A stretch of DNA of 13,985 bases from Betaproteobacteria bacterium HGW-Betaproteobacteria-8. GTDB lineage: Bacteria > Pseudomonadota > Gammaproteobacteria > Burkholderiales > Methylophilaceae. Each line of letters starts with the position of its first letter. Position 1 is the first letter of the stretch. Location of the stretch: the NCBI GenBank assembly GCA_002842135.1, contig PHCD01000044.1:1-13985 (forward strand). The letters run 5' to 3'. This document shows, piece after piece, positions 6,585 to 13,736 of the stretch. The notes beneath the pieces are model-generated. The model had not been told where the DNA came from, ran no database searches, and saw only the letters and a program-made list of their open reading frames with translations. A program made the translations under genes and the position numbers.

Positions 6585-8683
6585 TGACAAGCAACGCATT
6601 GTTTCAATCCGCATTTGAGCAGCACCGCAACGGCCAGCTGGCTCAGGCTGAGTCCGCCTATCTGCAATTTATCGCCTGCCAGCCCAGGAATGCCGCCGCC
6701 CTGCACCTGCTCGGCCTGCTCTACCAGCAAACCGGCCGCCATGCGCAGGCCGTCGAACTTATTGCACAAGCGCTCGATATTGAACCGAACAACCCCGATT
6801 ACCTGAATAATTATGGCGCGGCTTTACGTGCAAACGGCCAGACTGAGCAAGCTATCCACTGCTACCGTAAGGCCTTGCAGATCACGCCAAAAGATCTCGA
6901 CCTGCAGAACAACCTGGGCAATGCCTGCCTTGAACTGCATCGCTATGAAGAAGCGGCAGGCTGCTACCGGCGGGTATTAAGAGCAGTGCCGCAGGATCAG
7001 GATGTGCGGGCAGCACTGTGCCATGCGCTGCAATCCTACGGTTTCCAATGCCATGACAAAGGCATGTACATTCAGGCCGAGGCTGCCTATGAAGAGGCGA
7101 TCCAGCTGAATCCCCGCATCGGGGCCTATTACTATAACCTGGGCAACGCACAACGCGAGCTGGGCAAAACCGAAGCTGCCCTCAAAAGCTACCAGCAGGC
7201 ACTGAAACTGATGCCGGACGATGCCGACGTATACAACAACCTTGGCAATGCCCTGCGCGAAACCGGCAAGCTGAAAGAGGCCATCGAGGCTTACCAGCAC
7301 GCATTGCAGCTAAATCCGCAGCTTTACCATGCAAAAGTGCACCTGGTGCACCAGAAACAGCATGCCTGCGACTGGAATGGGCTGGAACCGGACATCCTGG
7401 AAATCCGGCACTGGGTGACATCCGTACCGGAAGCGCAGGTTTCACCTTTCGCCTTTCTCGCAATGCCAACGACCACGCCGGAAGAGCAGAAGCAATGCGC
7501 TGACAACTGGGTCAAGAACCGGTTTGCACAACTGCTCGAAGCCCCTCAAGTCAGGGCATTCGAGGCCAACGCCAGCCACAAGAAACTGCGCATTGCTTAT
7601 CTTTCCAGTGATTTCCGCCTGCATCCGCTGGCTTTCCTCATCAGCGAGTTGATCGAATCGCATGACCGCAAGCGTTTTGAAATCCATGCCTACTCCAATG
7701 CACCAGACGACAAAACCCCGGAACGCAAACGTCTGGAAAAGGCATTCGATCATTTCGTCGATATCCGCACCCTTTCCATCACCGACGCGGCCAGCCGCAT
7801 ACAAAAGGACCAGATCGATATCCTGGTCGACCTCACCGGCTTTACGCAGGCCAGCCGCAGTGCAATAGCCGCGCTAAGGCCAGCACCAATCAGTATCAAC
7901 TGGCTGGGCTATCCCGGCACCATGGGCAGCTATCACGACCGCCCCTTGTTCGATTACATACTGACCGATAACTTCGTCACGCCTGAAAACCAGAACGCCA
8001 GTTTTGCCGAGACAACGCTCCGCCTGCCGCTCTGCTATCAGCCGAATGACAGCAAGCGGCCGGTCGGCAAGGCTACCAGCCGCGCTGAAAACAGCCTGCC
8101 TGAAGACAGTTTCGTCTTCTGCTGCTTCAACCAAACCTTCAAGATAATCCCGCAAGTATTTGATATATGGATTAATTTACTAAAAGAAAGACCAGGCAGT
8201 GTGCTCTGGCTGCTGGAATGCAATGCATTAGCGAAAGAAAACCTGCAACGCGAAGCTGAAGCACGCGGTGTAGCTGCCAATCGCCTTGTCTTCGCCCCCA
8301 GGATGCCGATTGCCGAGCATCTGGCCAGGCACCGGCTGGCCGACCTGTTTCTCGATACCCTGCCTTACAACGCCCACACCACCGCCAGCGATGCATTATG
8401 GATGGGCCTGCCATTATTGACCTGTACCGGGCAAACATTTGCCAGCCGCGTAGCGGGCAGCCTGCTGCATGCACTCGGCATGGATGAACTCATCACCAAC
8501 ACACTGCAAGCCTATGAACAGAAAGCCCTGCAGCTGTCTGCCGATAAAGCCTTATTGGATTCCCTCAAACAGCAGTTGCAGACAAACAGGGACAATTCCC
8601 CGCTGTTTGATACCCGTCGCTTTACCAAAGACCTGGAACAGCGCTACGAAGATGTCTGGCAGCGCTATCTTGCCGGGCAATAA
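6584..8683 (+). CDS. TPR-repeat GT41 glycosyltransferase (O-GlcNAc transferase-like)
   Basis: A 699-residue cytoplasmic protein with the two-part build of O-GlcNAc transferase. About seven TPRs fill residues 3-250 (for example YNLGNAQRELGKTEAALKSYQQAL and YNNLGNALRETGKLKEAIEAYQHAL, each repeat ending in a Pro). The GT41 catalytic region follows from about 333. Recognisable catalytic-region motifs are SSDFRLHP (His347, aligned with the active-site His of human OGT), WLGYPGTMGS (440-449), CFNQTFKIIP (Lys520, aligned with the UDP-binding Lys842 of OGT), DTLPYNAHTTASDALWMGLP (591-610) and QTFASRVAGSLL. The family moves a sugar from a UDP-sugar onto Ser/Thr of proteins; bacterial members often act on surface or secreted proteins. 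Donor and target cannot be read from the sequence. Its ATG overlaps the mnmC stop and has no ribosome binding site, suggesting translation by reinitiation. pilU lies 89 bases downstream. Confidence 0.92.
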   Translation: MTSNALFQSAFEQHRNGQLAQAESAYLQFIACQPRNAAALHLLGLLYQQTGRHAQAVELIAQALDIEPNNPDYLNNYGAALRANGQTEQAIHCYRKALQITPKDLDLQNNLGNACLELHRYEEAAGCYRRVLRAVPQDQDVRAALCHALQSYGFQCHDKGMYIQAEAAYEEAIQLNPRIGAYYYNLGNAQRELGKTEAALKSYQQALKLMPDDADVYNNLGNALRETGKLKEAIEAYQHALQLNPQLYHAKVHLVHQKQHACDWNGLEPDILEIRHWVTSVPEAQVSPFAFLAMPTTTPEEQKQCADNWVKNRFAQLLEAPQVRAFEANASHKKLRIAYLSSDFRLHPLAFLISELIESHDRKRFEIHAYSNAPDDKTPERKRLEKAFDHFVDIRTLSITDAASRIQKDQIDILVDLTGFTQASRSAIAALRPAPISINWLGYPGTMGSYHDRPLFDYILTDNFVTPENQNASFAETTLRLPLCYQPNDSKRPVGKATSRAENSLPEDSFVFCCFNQTFKIIPQVFDIWINLLKERPGSVLWLLECNALAKENLQREAEARGVAANRLVFAPRMPIAEHLARHRLADLFLDTLPYNAHTTASDALWMGLPLLTCTGQTFASRVAGSLLHALGMDELITNTLQAYEQKALQLSADKALLDSLKQQLQTNRDNSPLFDTRRFTKDLEQRYEDVWQRYLAGQ

Positions 8684-8711
8684 ACACAGATTTTGCCGCT
8701 TATGCTAAAGT

Positions 8712-8747
8712 GATTTTAAAATCGATCAAACCACCCAACAATATAAT
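8712..8747 (+). promoter_or_regulatory. Promoter-like region of pilU with palindrome
   Basis: A perfect 12-base palindrome, GATTTTAAAATC, lies at 8712-8723, and a consensus TATAAT lies at 8742-8747. The predicted transcript would start near 8754, about 19 bases before the pilU ATG. The -35 region, which falls on the palindrome, does not resemble TTGACA, so an activator or another sigma factor may be involved. This gives pilU a likely promoter separate from the mnmC-GT41 unit. Confidence 0.4.
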
Positions 8748-8772
8748 TAAAACAATCATATAAGAGAAAACC

Positions 8773-9897
8773 ATGGCAGCAATCGACATCACCCCAGTTC
8801 TTAAATTCATGGTCGACAAAGGCGCATCCGACCTCTTTTTCAGCACAGGCGCGGCCATTCATATGGAGATTGAGGGCGACACCATCCCGATTAATGCTCA
8901 ACTCATGGCCCCGGGCATGGTGCAAGAGATTGCCTATAGCTTGATGAGTGAGGATCAGACCAAGGAATTCGAGCGTGAATACGAGATGAACTTCGCCGTC
9001 AGCCGCAAGGATATCGGGCGCTTCCGCGTCAACGTATTCCGCCAGCGCGGCGAGGTGGGCATGGTCGTCCGCCACATCAAGACCGATATCCCGTCATTTG
9101 AAACATTGGGACTGCCGCCGATCCTGAAAGAACTGATCATGCGCAAGCGAGGCCTGCTGCTGGTTGTCGGCGCCACCGGCTCCGGCAAGTCCACCACGCT
9201 GGCTTCCATGATCGATTACCGCAACACCAACAGCACCGGCCATATCGTCACCATTGAGGATCCGATCGAGTTCGTTCATCCACACAAGAAATCGGTGGTC
9301 GACCAACGCGAAGTCGGCATCGACACCCACTCCTTCGACAACGCGCTGAAGAACGCCATGCGTCAGGCGCCGGACGTGATCCTGATCGGCGAAGTGCGTG
9401 ACATGGATGGCATGAAACAAGCCATGGCTTATGCCGAAACCGGCCACCTCTGCCTGGCCACGCTACACGCCAACAACGCCAACCAGGCGCTGGAGCGTAT
9501 CATTTCCTTCTTCCCGCAGGATGCCAAAGCCGGCCTGCTGCTGGGCCTGTCGCTCAACATGGTAGGCATCATCTCGCAACGCCTGATTCCTGGCACGCAG
9601 GCCAAGCGTGTCGCTGCGATGGAGGTCATGATCAACTCGCCTTACATCGCAGAACTGATCCAAAAGCAGAAGATCGAAGAGATCAAGGAGATCATGGCCG
9701 ACAACAACGATATCGGCATGAACACCTTCGACCAGTCCTTGTTCAAGCTCTTCAGCGCAGGCAAGATCGACCAGGAAAACGCATTGAGCTATGCGGACTC
9801 CCGTAACGACCTCTCGCTGAAAATGCGGCTGGCGGCGGAGGGTTCAAAAAGCAGCAGCGATGGCGGCAGCGGTGGCTTCGGCACGATCATCAGCTAA
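8773..9897 (+). CDS. pilU: Type IV pilus retraction ATPase PilU
   Basis: This hexameric AAA-type motor at the inner face of the cytoplasmic membrane assists PilT in pilus retraction and twitching. The 374 residues contain an N-terminal PAS-like part, then Walker A GATGSGKST (133-141), the Asp box HIVTIEDPIEF (157-167), Walker B DVILIGEVRD (201-210) and the His box ETGHLCLATLHANN (222-235). PilU rather than PilT is indicated by YRNTNSTGHI after Walker A, IISFFPQDAK, and the C-terminal DQSLFKLFSAGKIDQENALSYADSRNDL pattern. The tail from about 354 is rich in Ser and Gly (SSSDGGSGGFG), unlike the short tail of most PilU proteins. AAGAGA precedes the ATG at good spacing. No pilT lies next to it in this window, although pilT and pilU are often neighbours. 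Confidence 0.93.
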   Translation: MAAIDITPVLKFMVDKGASDLFFSTGAAIHMEIEGDTIPINAQLMAPGMVQEIAYSLMSEDQTKEFEREYEMNFAVSRKDIGRFRVNVFRQRGEVGMVVRHIKTDIPSFETLGLPPILKELIMRKRGLLLVVGATGSGKSTTLASMIDYRNTNSTGHIVTIEDPIEFVHPHKKSVVDQREVGIDTHSFDNALKNAMRQAPDVILIGEVRDMDGMKQAMAYAETGHLCLATLHANNANQALERIISFFPQDAKAGLLLGLSLNMVGIISQRLIPGTQAKRVAAMEVMINSPYIAELIQKQKIEEIKEIMADNNDIGMNTFDQSLFKLFSAGKIDQENALSYADSRNDLSLKMRLAAEGSKSSSDGGSGGFGTIIS

Positions 9898-9941
9898 ACT
9901 TGCACGAGCGGGGTTTTAAATGGCCTGGCCTGGAATTTTTC

Positions 9942-9971
9942 TTGACCGCTGCAGTCTTAGTGACTGATAAG
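9942..9971 (+). promoter_or_regulatory. Putative sigma-70 promoter of the DUF4124-type gene
   Basis: TTGACC (9942-9947) and GATAAG (9966-9971) are separated by 18 bases and lie 22 bases before the ATG at 9994. The -35 box is close to consensus and the -10 is moderate. The rest of the gap after pilU shows no terminator hairpin that I can find. Confidence 0.4.
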
Positions 9972-9993
9972 AAACAAAAATCAGGGGTCGCAC

Positions 9994-10674
9994 ATGTCTC
10001 CGCTCTTGCTGGTTCCGCTACTTGTAATTTTCACCAGTACCGCTCATGCGGAAGTCTACAAATGCCAGACCGCAAACAATCAGATTGTATATTCCGACAC
10101 GCCCTGTGAAGCCGACAGCAAAGAGATTGCTACGGATATCATGAGCCCTGCACCACTAAGCGTAGACACGGGAAGCAAAGCCAACATCATGCGGCAGCTG
10201 GATGCAGCGGTTAAATCCGCCATCGCCGCTAACGATATGACGCGGGCACGTGCTTTGGCTACAACGACGGAACACAAGGAGTGGATTGCTGCCGCCATGA
10301 AAGAAAATGCCCGCCAGACCTTTAAATCTCCGGCGGAACTGAGAGAAGAAAAAGCATCATCCGCCGAATGTGCTGCGGCAAAACGCAAGCTTGAAGCAGA
10401 AGCAAACGCTAGATTCAGCGATCCTGAAGTGCTTAGTGCGAAAAGAAGCCTGATGCATGCTGCCTGTGGTACCGTAGAACCGATAATTGTTGAGCAAGCA
10501 CCGCAATCAACAATGCTTTACAATTCCCCTTACTATCATCGGTTCGTAGACAGAAACTGGCAGCGCCCGCATTACCCAGATTGGCGTCACAAACGTTCGG
10601 TAAACGAGCCTCAGGCTCCTGTACAACCAAAGACCCCCAAGCAATCAAAGCATACAATTCAATTAAAACAATAA
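9994..10674 (+). CDS. Secreted DUF4124-type protein of unknown function
   Basis: The 226-residue product begins with a clear Sec signal peptide (MSPLLLVPLLVIFTSTAHA, cut before Glu20). It continues at once with EVYKCQTANNQIVYSDTPCE, the pattern of the DUF4124 domain, in which two cysteines flank a short beta hairpin with a YSD-x-PC core. The middle (about 60-150) is charged, Ala-rich and probably helical. The tail from about 165 is rich in Pro, Tyr, His, Arg and Lys and looks disordered, ending basic. Two more cysteines (SSAECAAAK and MHAACGT) may form a second disulfide in the periplasm. DUF4124 proteins are common in beta- and gammaproteobacteria, but their job is unknown. AGGGG lies about six bases before the ATG. 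The 108-base gap after the gene holds no clear terminator and only a weak promoter. Confidence 0.8.
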   Translation: MSPLLLVPLLVIFTSTAHAEVYKCQTANNQIVYSDTPCEADSKEIATDIMSPAPLSVDTGSKANIMRQLDAAVKSAIAANDMTRARALATTTEHKEWIAAAMKENARQTFKSPAELREEKASSAECAAAKRKLEAEANARFSDPEVLSAKRSLMHAACGTVEPIIVEQAPQSTMLYNSPYYHRFVDRNWQRPHYPDWRHKRSVNEPQAPVQPKTPKQSKHTIQLKQ

Positions 10675-10782
10675 TTATCAATACCAACCACTTACAGACT
10701 GCCTTATCAGTTATCGGGGAAATAACAAGCGTCCGTACCTGTCAAACACGGATAACCAACTAATTAGATCAAGAAAGGTTTT

Positions 10783-11442
10783 ATGATGAACACACAACTA
10801 AAAGTAACCGTGATTGCTCTTGCATTCGCACTGGGCGGCTGCGCCAACATGACGGAAACCCAGAAAGGCACCGCCAAGGGTGCAGCCATCGGCGCTGGCG
10901 CTGGTGCCGTAGTAGGCGCAGTTGCAGGCGGTAAAAAAGGCGCGCTGATTGGCGCTGGTGTAGGTGCGGCTGGCGGCGCGATTGCCGGCAACATCTGGTC
11001 CAAACGCATGGAAGCGCAGAAGCAGGAAATGGAGCAAGCTACTGCCGGCACTGGTGTAGCTGTAACCCAGACCGAAGACAACCGCCTGAAGCTGGAAATC
11101 CCCAGCGACATTTCCTTTGATACCAACCGTGCTGACATCAAGCCTAATTTCCGTCCCATCCTGGACAAATTCGCTGCCAGCCTGGTACAGAACCCCAATA
11201 CCACCGTGTCCATCATTGGCCACACTGACAGCACCGGCTCCGATGCTATCAATGACCCGCTGTCCATCAATCGCGCAGCCAGCACTCGCGATTACATCAC
11301 CGCACGTGGCGTAGCGGTAAGCCGCATCAGCATCGATGGCCGCGGATCGCGTGAACCGGTTGCCAGCAACGATACTGCTGCAAACCGTGCCAAGAACCGC
11401 CGTGTCGAGATTTTTGTGGCAGAGCCCGCTCCAGCCAATTAA
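10783..11442 (+). CDS. OmpA-family lipoprotein with glycine zipper
   Basis: A 219-residue outer-membrane lipoprotein. The signal peptide ends LGGC, with lipidated Cys20. A glycine-zipper segment at about 29-70 (repeated GAAIGAGAGAVVG-type units) probably packs in the membrane. A short helical linker is followed by an OmpA C-terminal domain at about 100-213. That domain shows ISFDTNRADIKP, the peptidoglycan-binding HTDSTGS (147-153), SINRAAS with Arg164, and NRRVEI near the end, as in YiaD/Pal-like proteins that tether the outer membrane to peptidoglycan. Two ATGs stand in tandem. AAAGG is four bases from the first and seven from the second, so translation may begin at 10786. The gene ends at a strong terminator. 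It is in line with the DUF4124-type gene but separated by 108 bases, so co-transcription is uncertain. Confidence 0.92.
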   Translation: MMNTQLKVTVIALAFALGGCANMTETQKGTAKGAAIGAGAGAVVGAVAGGKKGALIGAGVGAAGGAIAGNIWSKRMEAQKQEMEQATAGTGVAVTQTEDNRLKLEIPSDISFDTNRADIKPNFRPILDKFAASLVQNPNTTVSIIGHTDSTGSDAINDPLSINRAASTRDYITARGVAVSRISIDGRGSREPVASNDTAANRAKNRRVEIFVAEPAPAN

Positions 11443-11465
11443 AAGCCCGGCATAAGCAGTGTAAA

Positions 11466-11499
11466 AATAAAAAGCCGACCTTAAGGTCGGCTTTTTATT
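11466..11499. terminator. Bidirectional Rho-independent terminator
   Basis: A perfect 34-base palindrome: AATAAAAAGCCGACCTT followed at once by its exact reverse complement. GCCGACC pairs with GGTCGGC around TTAA, with A and T runs on the two sides. It can stop transcription from both sides, serving the rightward OmpA-type gene and the convergent leftward permease gene. Confidence 0.92.
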
Positions 11500-11531
11500 G
11501 CCTGCAAATCAGCAGGTTTTAGTGCTTATTT

Positions 11532-12407
11532 TCAGTGCTTGTCGTCCATCCTTGAAGCCACGACTGCTGCAACAACGATCAGGCTGCCGCCCAGCCATTC
11601 CCGCAAGCTCATGGCTTCATTTGCCCAGAAATACGAGGCAATACCGGCAACCACCAGTTCAAACAGGAAAATCACCGCAGCCCGCGTCACGGGGATCTGT
11701 GTCAGGCCATACTGTACCAGCATGGTCGCCGCTATCAGCAGCAACGATATCAAGCCCATCAGCAGCCAATTGCTCAAGGTCAGCACTTCCGCATTGGGCA
11801 TGGGGTGGGTCTGAAACAGCAACACTACGCCCGCAACGGCCACCACCCCAAACCAGACCGCCATCGACTTCACGCGCAGGCTCAAATGGGTAGATCGGCG
11901 CGTAATCACATTGGTCAGCGCAAACCCCAAACCGGATGAGAGTGCCAGCCACTCGGCCTCATTCTCGGGTAATGGCCAGGCATCGGGTTGCCAGAACATG
12001 ATGCAAGCCCCGACCAAGGAAGTCACAACGACCAGAAAGCCTTTGAGGCCGGTATGCTCCTTGAGCCAGAAATGCGCGAGTATCAGCGTCCACAGCGGCG
12101 AAAGATAAAACAGCAGCATGACGCGCATCACCTCACCATCGATGATGGCGATGACGTAACTGAGATTGGTCCAGCCTGCTGCCAGTGCCAGCCACCAGGC
12201 GCTTTGCGGCAAACTGAACAGGCCGCGCCAATGCCGGGCAAAGATCAACGCCCCGATGAGGGCAGCTATCGAGTATGTATAGAAGCTGGAAGCGATGCCT
12301 GACACGCCCGCCTCCTGCATGATGCGGTACGGATACCAGATCACGCCCCAGCTGGCAGCGCCGAAAAGCAGGCCGAATACTGCAATTTGATGTTTGTTAT
12401 TGTGCAT
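11532..12407 (-). CDS. EamA/DMT-family permease, ten membrane spans
   Basis: The 291-residue protein is almost entirely hydrophobic, with about ten predicted transmembrane helices arranged as two EamA halves of five. Landmarks are the first helix GLLFGAASWGVIWYPYR, the end of the first half LLFYLSPLWTLILAHFWLKE (the typical EamA helix 4 with a following Glu) and the matching VIFLFELVVAGIASYFWANEAMS near the end of the second half. Drug/metabolite transporters of this group export amino acids or other small metabolites. The substrate cannot be read from the sequence. The ATG at 12407 has only a weak AAGAG some 14 bases upstream. The gene is divergent from dapC, with 41 bases between the start codons, so a role linked to diaminopimelate or lysine is conceivable but only by position. 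Confidence 0.88.
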   Translation of the reverse strand: MHNNKHQIAVFGLLFGAASWGVIWYPYRIMQEAGVSGIASSFYTYSIAALIGALIFARHWRGLFSLPQSAWWLALAAGWTNLSYVIAIIDGEVMRVMLLFYLSPLWTLILAHFWLKEHTGLKGFLVVVTSLVGACIMFWQPDAWPLPENEAEWLALSSGLGFALTNVITRRSTHLSLRVKSMAVWFGVVAVAGVVLLFQTHPMPNAEVLTLSNWLLMGLISLLLIAATMLVQYGLTQIPVTRAAVIFLFELVVAGIASYFWANEAMSLREWLGGSLIVVAAVVASRMDDKH

Positions 12408-12434
12408 TTATGGTTTTGTACTCTTGACGCTCAA

Positions 12435-12442
12435 TTTATAAT
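12435..12442. promoter_or_regulatory. Shared -10 region of dapC and the DMT permease gene
   Basis: TATAAT at 12437-12442 is a perfect -10 hexamer for dapC. Counting its last T as -7 puts +1 at 12449, the A of the dapC ATG. On the other strand the same bases read TATAAA (12440-12435), a -10 for the permease gene with a leader of about 20 bases. Neither direction has a strong -35. TTGACG at 12424-12429 is only seven bases from the dapC -10 and cannot serve it. Confidence 0.55.
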
Positions 12443-12448
12443 GTCTGC

Positions 12449-13627
12449 ATGAACCCGAATCTGAACAAGCTGCAACCCTACCCGTTCCAACGTCTGCGCG
12501 ACCTGTTTGCGGGCACCACACCCAATCCGGACTACAAGCCGATCAACCTGTCGATCGGCGAACCCAAGCATGCGACACCAGCCTTGATCAAGGATGCCCT
12601 GGTCAGCAATCTGGCCGGGCTGGCGAATTATCCCACGACTGCCGGCATTCCCGCGCTGCGCGAGGCAATTTCTGCATGGCTGGCACGTCGCTACAACATT
12701 CCGGCATTGAATGCAGAAAAAGAGATTGTCCCGGTCAATGGCAGCCGTGAAGCGCTGTTCGCCTTTGCCCAGGCCGTGATCGACGACAGCCGCCCTGCCC
12801 CTGTCATCATCTCGCCCAACCCGTTCTACCAGATTTATGAAGGCGCAGCCCTGCTGGCCGGTGCCGAGCCTTATTTCCTCAACAACCTGCCGGAAAACGG
12901 CTTTGTCATGGATTTCGACAGCGTGCCGGAGAATGTGCTGCAACGCACGCAACTGGTCTACCTGTGTTCACCCGGCAACCCGACCGGCAAGATCATGTCG
13001 CTGGAACAGTGGAAGCAGGTATTTGAGCTGTCTGACCGCTACGGTTTCGTCATTGCCGCCGACGAATGTTATTCGGAGATCTATTTCGACGAAGCGCAGC
13101 CGCCGCTGGGTGCGCTGGAAGCCGCACACAAGCTGGGCCGCGATTATACGCGGCTGGTGGTGTTCAGTTCGCTCTCCAAGCGCTCCAATGTGCCGGGCAT
13201 GCGCTCCGGCTTCGTTGCCGGTGACGCGAAGATCCTGGAGAAATTCCTGCTCTACCGCACCTACCACGGCTGCGCCATGAACCCGGCCGTGCAACACGCC
13301 AGCATCGCCGCCTGGAACGACGAGGCACACGTCATCGAAAACCGCCGGCTCTACGACGAGAAATTCAAGGCGGTGACGCCTCTGATCAAGCAGCGACTTG
13401 ATGTCGAACTGCCGGACGGTGCCTTCTATTTGTGGGCGCGAACCGACATGCCGGATACCGAATTCGCGCTCAGGCTCTACCACGAGAAGCACGTGACGGT
13501 GCTGCCGGGCAGCTATCTCGCGCGCGAAGCGCACGGTGTCAACCCGGGCCGAAACTTTATCCGGCTGGCGCTGGTGGCCTCTCTGGAAGAATGCAAGGAA
13601 GCGGCTGAGCGCATTCTGAGCCTGTAA
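12449..13627 (+). CDS. dapC: Succinyldiaminopimelate transaminase
   Basis: This PLP-dependent class I/II aminotransferase converts N-succinyl-2-amino-6-ketopimelate to N-succinyl-LL-diaminopimelate in the succinylase branch of lysine and diaminopimelate synthesis, in the cytoplasm. The 392 residues begin MNPNLNKLQPYPFQRLRDLF, the usual DapC N-terminus. They carry SPGNPTG (174-180, PLP-contacting Asn177), AADECYSE (Asp205 for the pyridine nitrogen, Tyr208), SSLSKRSNVPGMRSGF with the Schiff-base Lys244, and NFIRLALV with the carboxylate-binding Arg372. Similarity to general aminotransferases such as alanine or aspartate types is expected, but the LQPYPF start and SLSKRSNVPGMRSGF block favour DapC. 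No ribosome binding site is visible before the ATG, and the -10 box position suggests a leaderless transcript. Confidence 0.94.
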   Translation: MNPNLNKLQPYPFQRLRDLFAGTTPNPDYKPINLSIGEPKHATPALIKDALVSNLAGLANYPTTAGIPALREAISAWLARRYNIPALNAEKEIVPVNGSREALFAFAQAVIDDSRPAPVIISPNPFYQIYEGAALLAGAEPYFLNNLPENGFVMDFDSVPENVLQRTQLVYLCSPGNPTGKIMSLEQWKQVFELSDRYGFVIAADECYSEIYFDEAQPPLGALEAAHKLGRDYTRLVVFSSLSKRSNVPGMRSGFVAGDAKILEKFLLYRTYHGCAMNPAVQHASIAAWNDEAHVIENRRLYDEKFKAVTPLIKQRLDVELPDGAFYLWARTDMPDTEFALRLYHEKHVTVLPGSYLAREAHGVNPGRNFIRLALVASLEECKEAAERILSL

Positions 13628-13638
13628 TCGATGTTTTT

Positions 13639-13667
13639 CGCCGTGCTGCCAGATGGCACGGCGCTTT
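13639..13667 (+). terminator. Putative terminator after dapC
   Basis: CGCCGTGC and GCACGGCG pair over eight bases around a nine-base loop, starting 11 bases after the dapC stop. Only CTTTAACTTT follows, so the T-run is poor; termination may be partial. Confidence 0.5.
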
Positions 13668-13670
13668 AAC

Positions 13671-13717
13671 TTTCAATCAATGTTTTTCAATTAGTATTTC
13701 AACCCGAGTTTTTCAAT
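13671..13717 (+). repeat. Four TTTCAA(T) direct repeats in the leader of the Fae-family gene
   Basis: TTTCAAT occurs at 13671, 13685 and 13711, and TTTCAAC at 13697, giving start-to-start spacings of 14, 12 and 14 bases. They fill the AT-rich stretch between the dapC hairpin and the ribosome binding site of the Fae-family gene, where its promoter should be. They could be a regulator binding array, or a chance product of AT-rich sequence. Confidence 0.35.
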
Positions 13718-13736
13718 CCGCAAAAGGAGTAGCAAC

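Noticed and set aside
9921..9932. GGCCTGGCCTGG after pilU as a repeat or terminator
   Set aside because: It is a short tandem of a six-base unit, forms no useful stem, and the nearby T run is not placed after a hairpin.
10764..11285. Open frame of 173 codons on the minus strand
   Set aside because: Its Ala/Pro-rich product is the mirror of the Gly/Ala-rich zipper of the OmpA-type lipoprotein gene; no family features.
12424..12429. TTGACG as a -35 box for dapC
   Set aside because: Only seven bases separate it from the TATAAT, and no -10 lies 16-18 bases downstream of it.
12968..13534. Open frame of 188 codons on the minus strand
   Set aside because: Antisense to dapC, which carries all its catalytic residues; the long frame reflects high-GC codon use.
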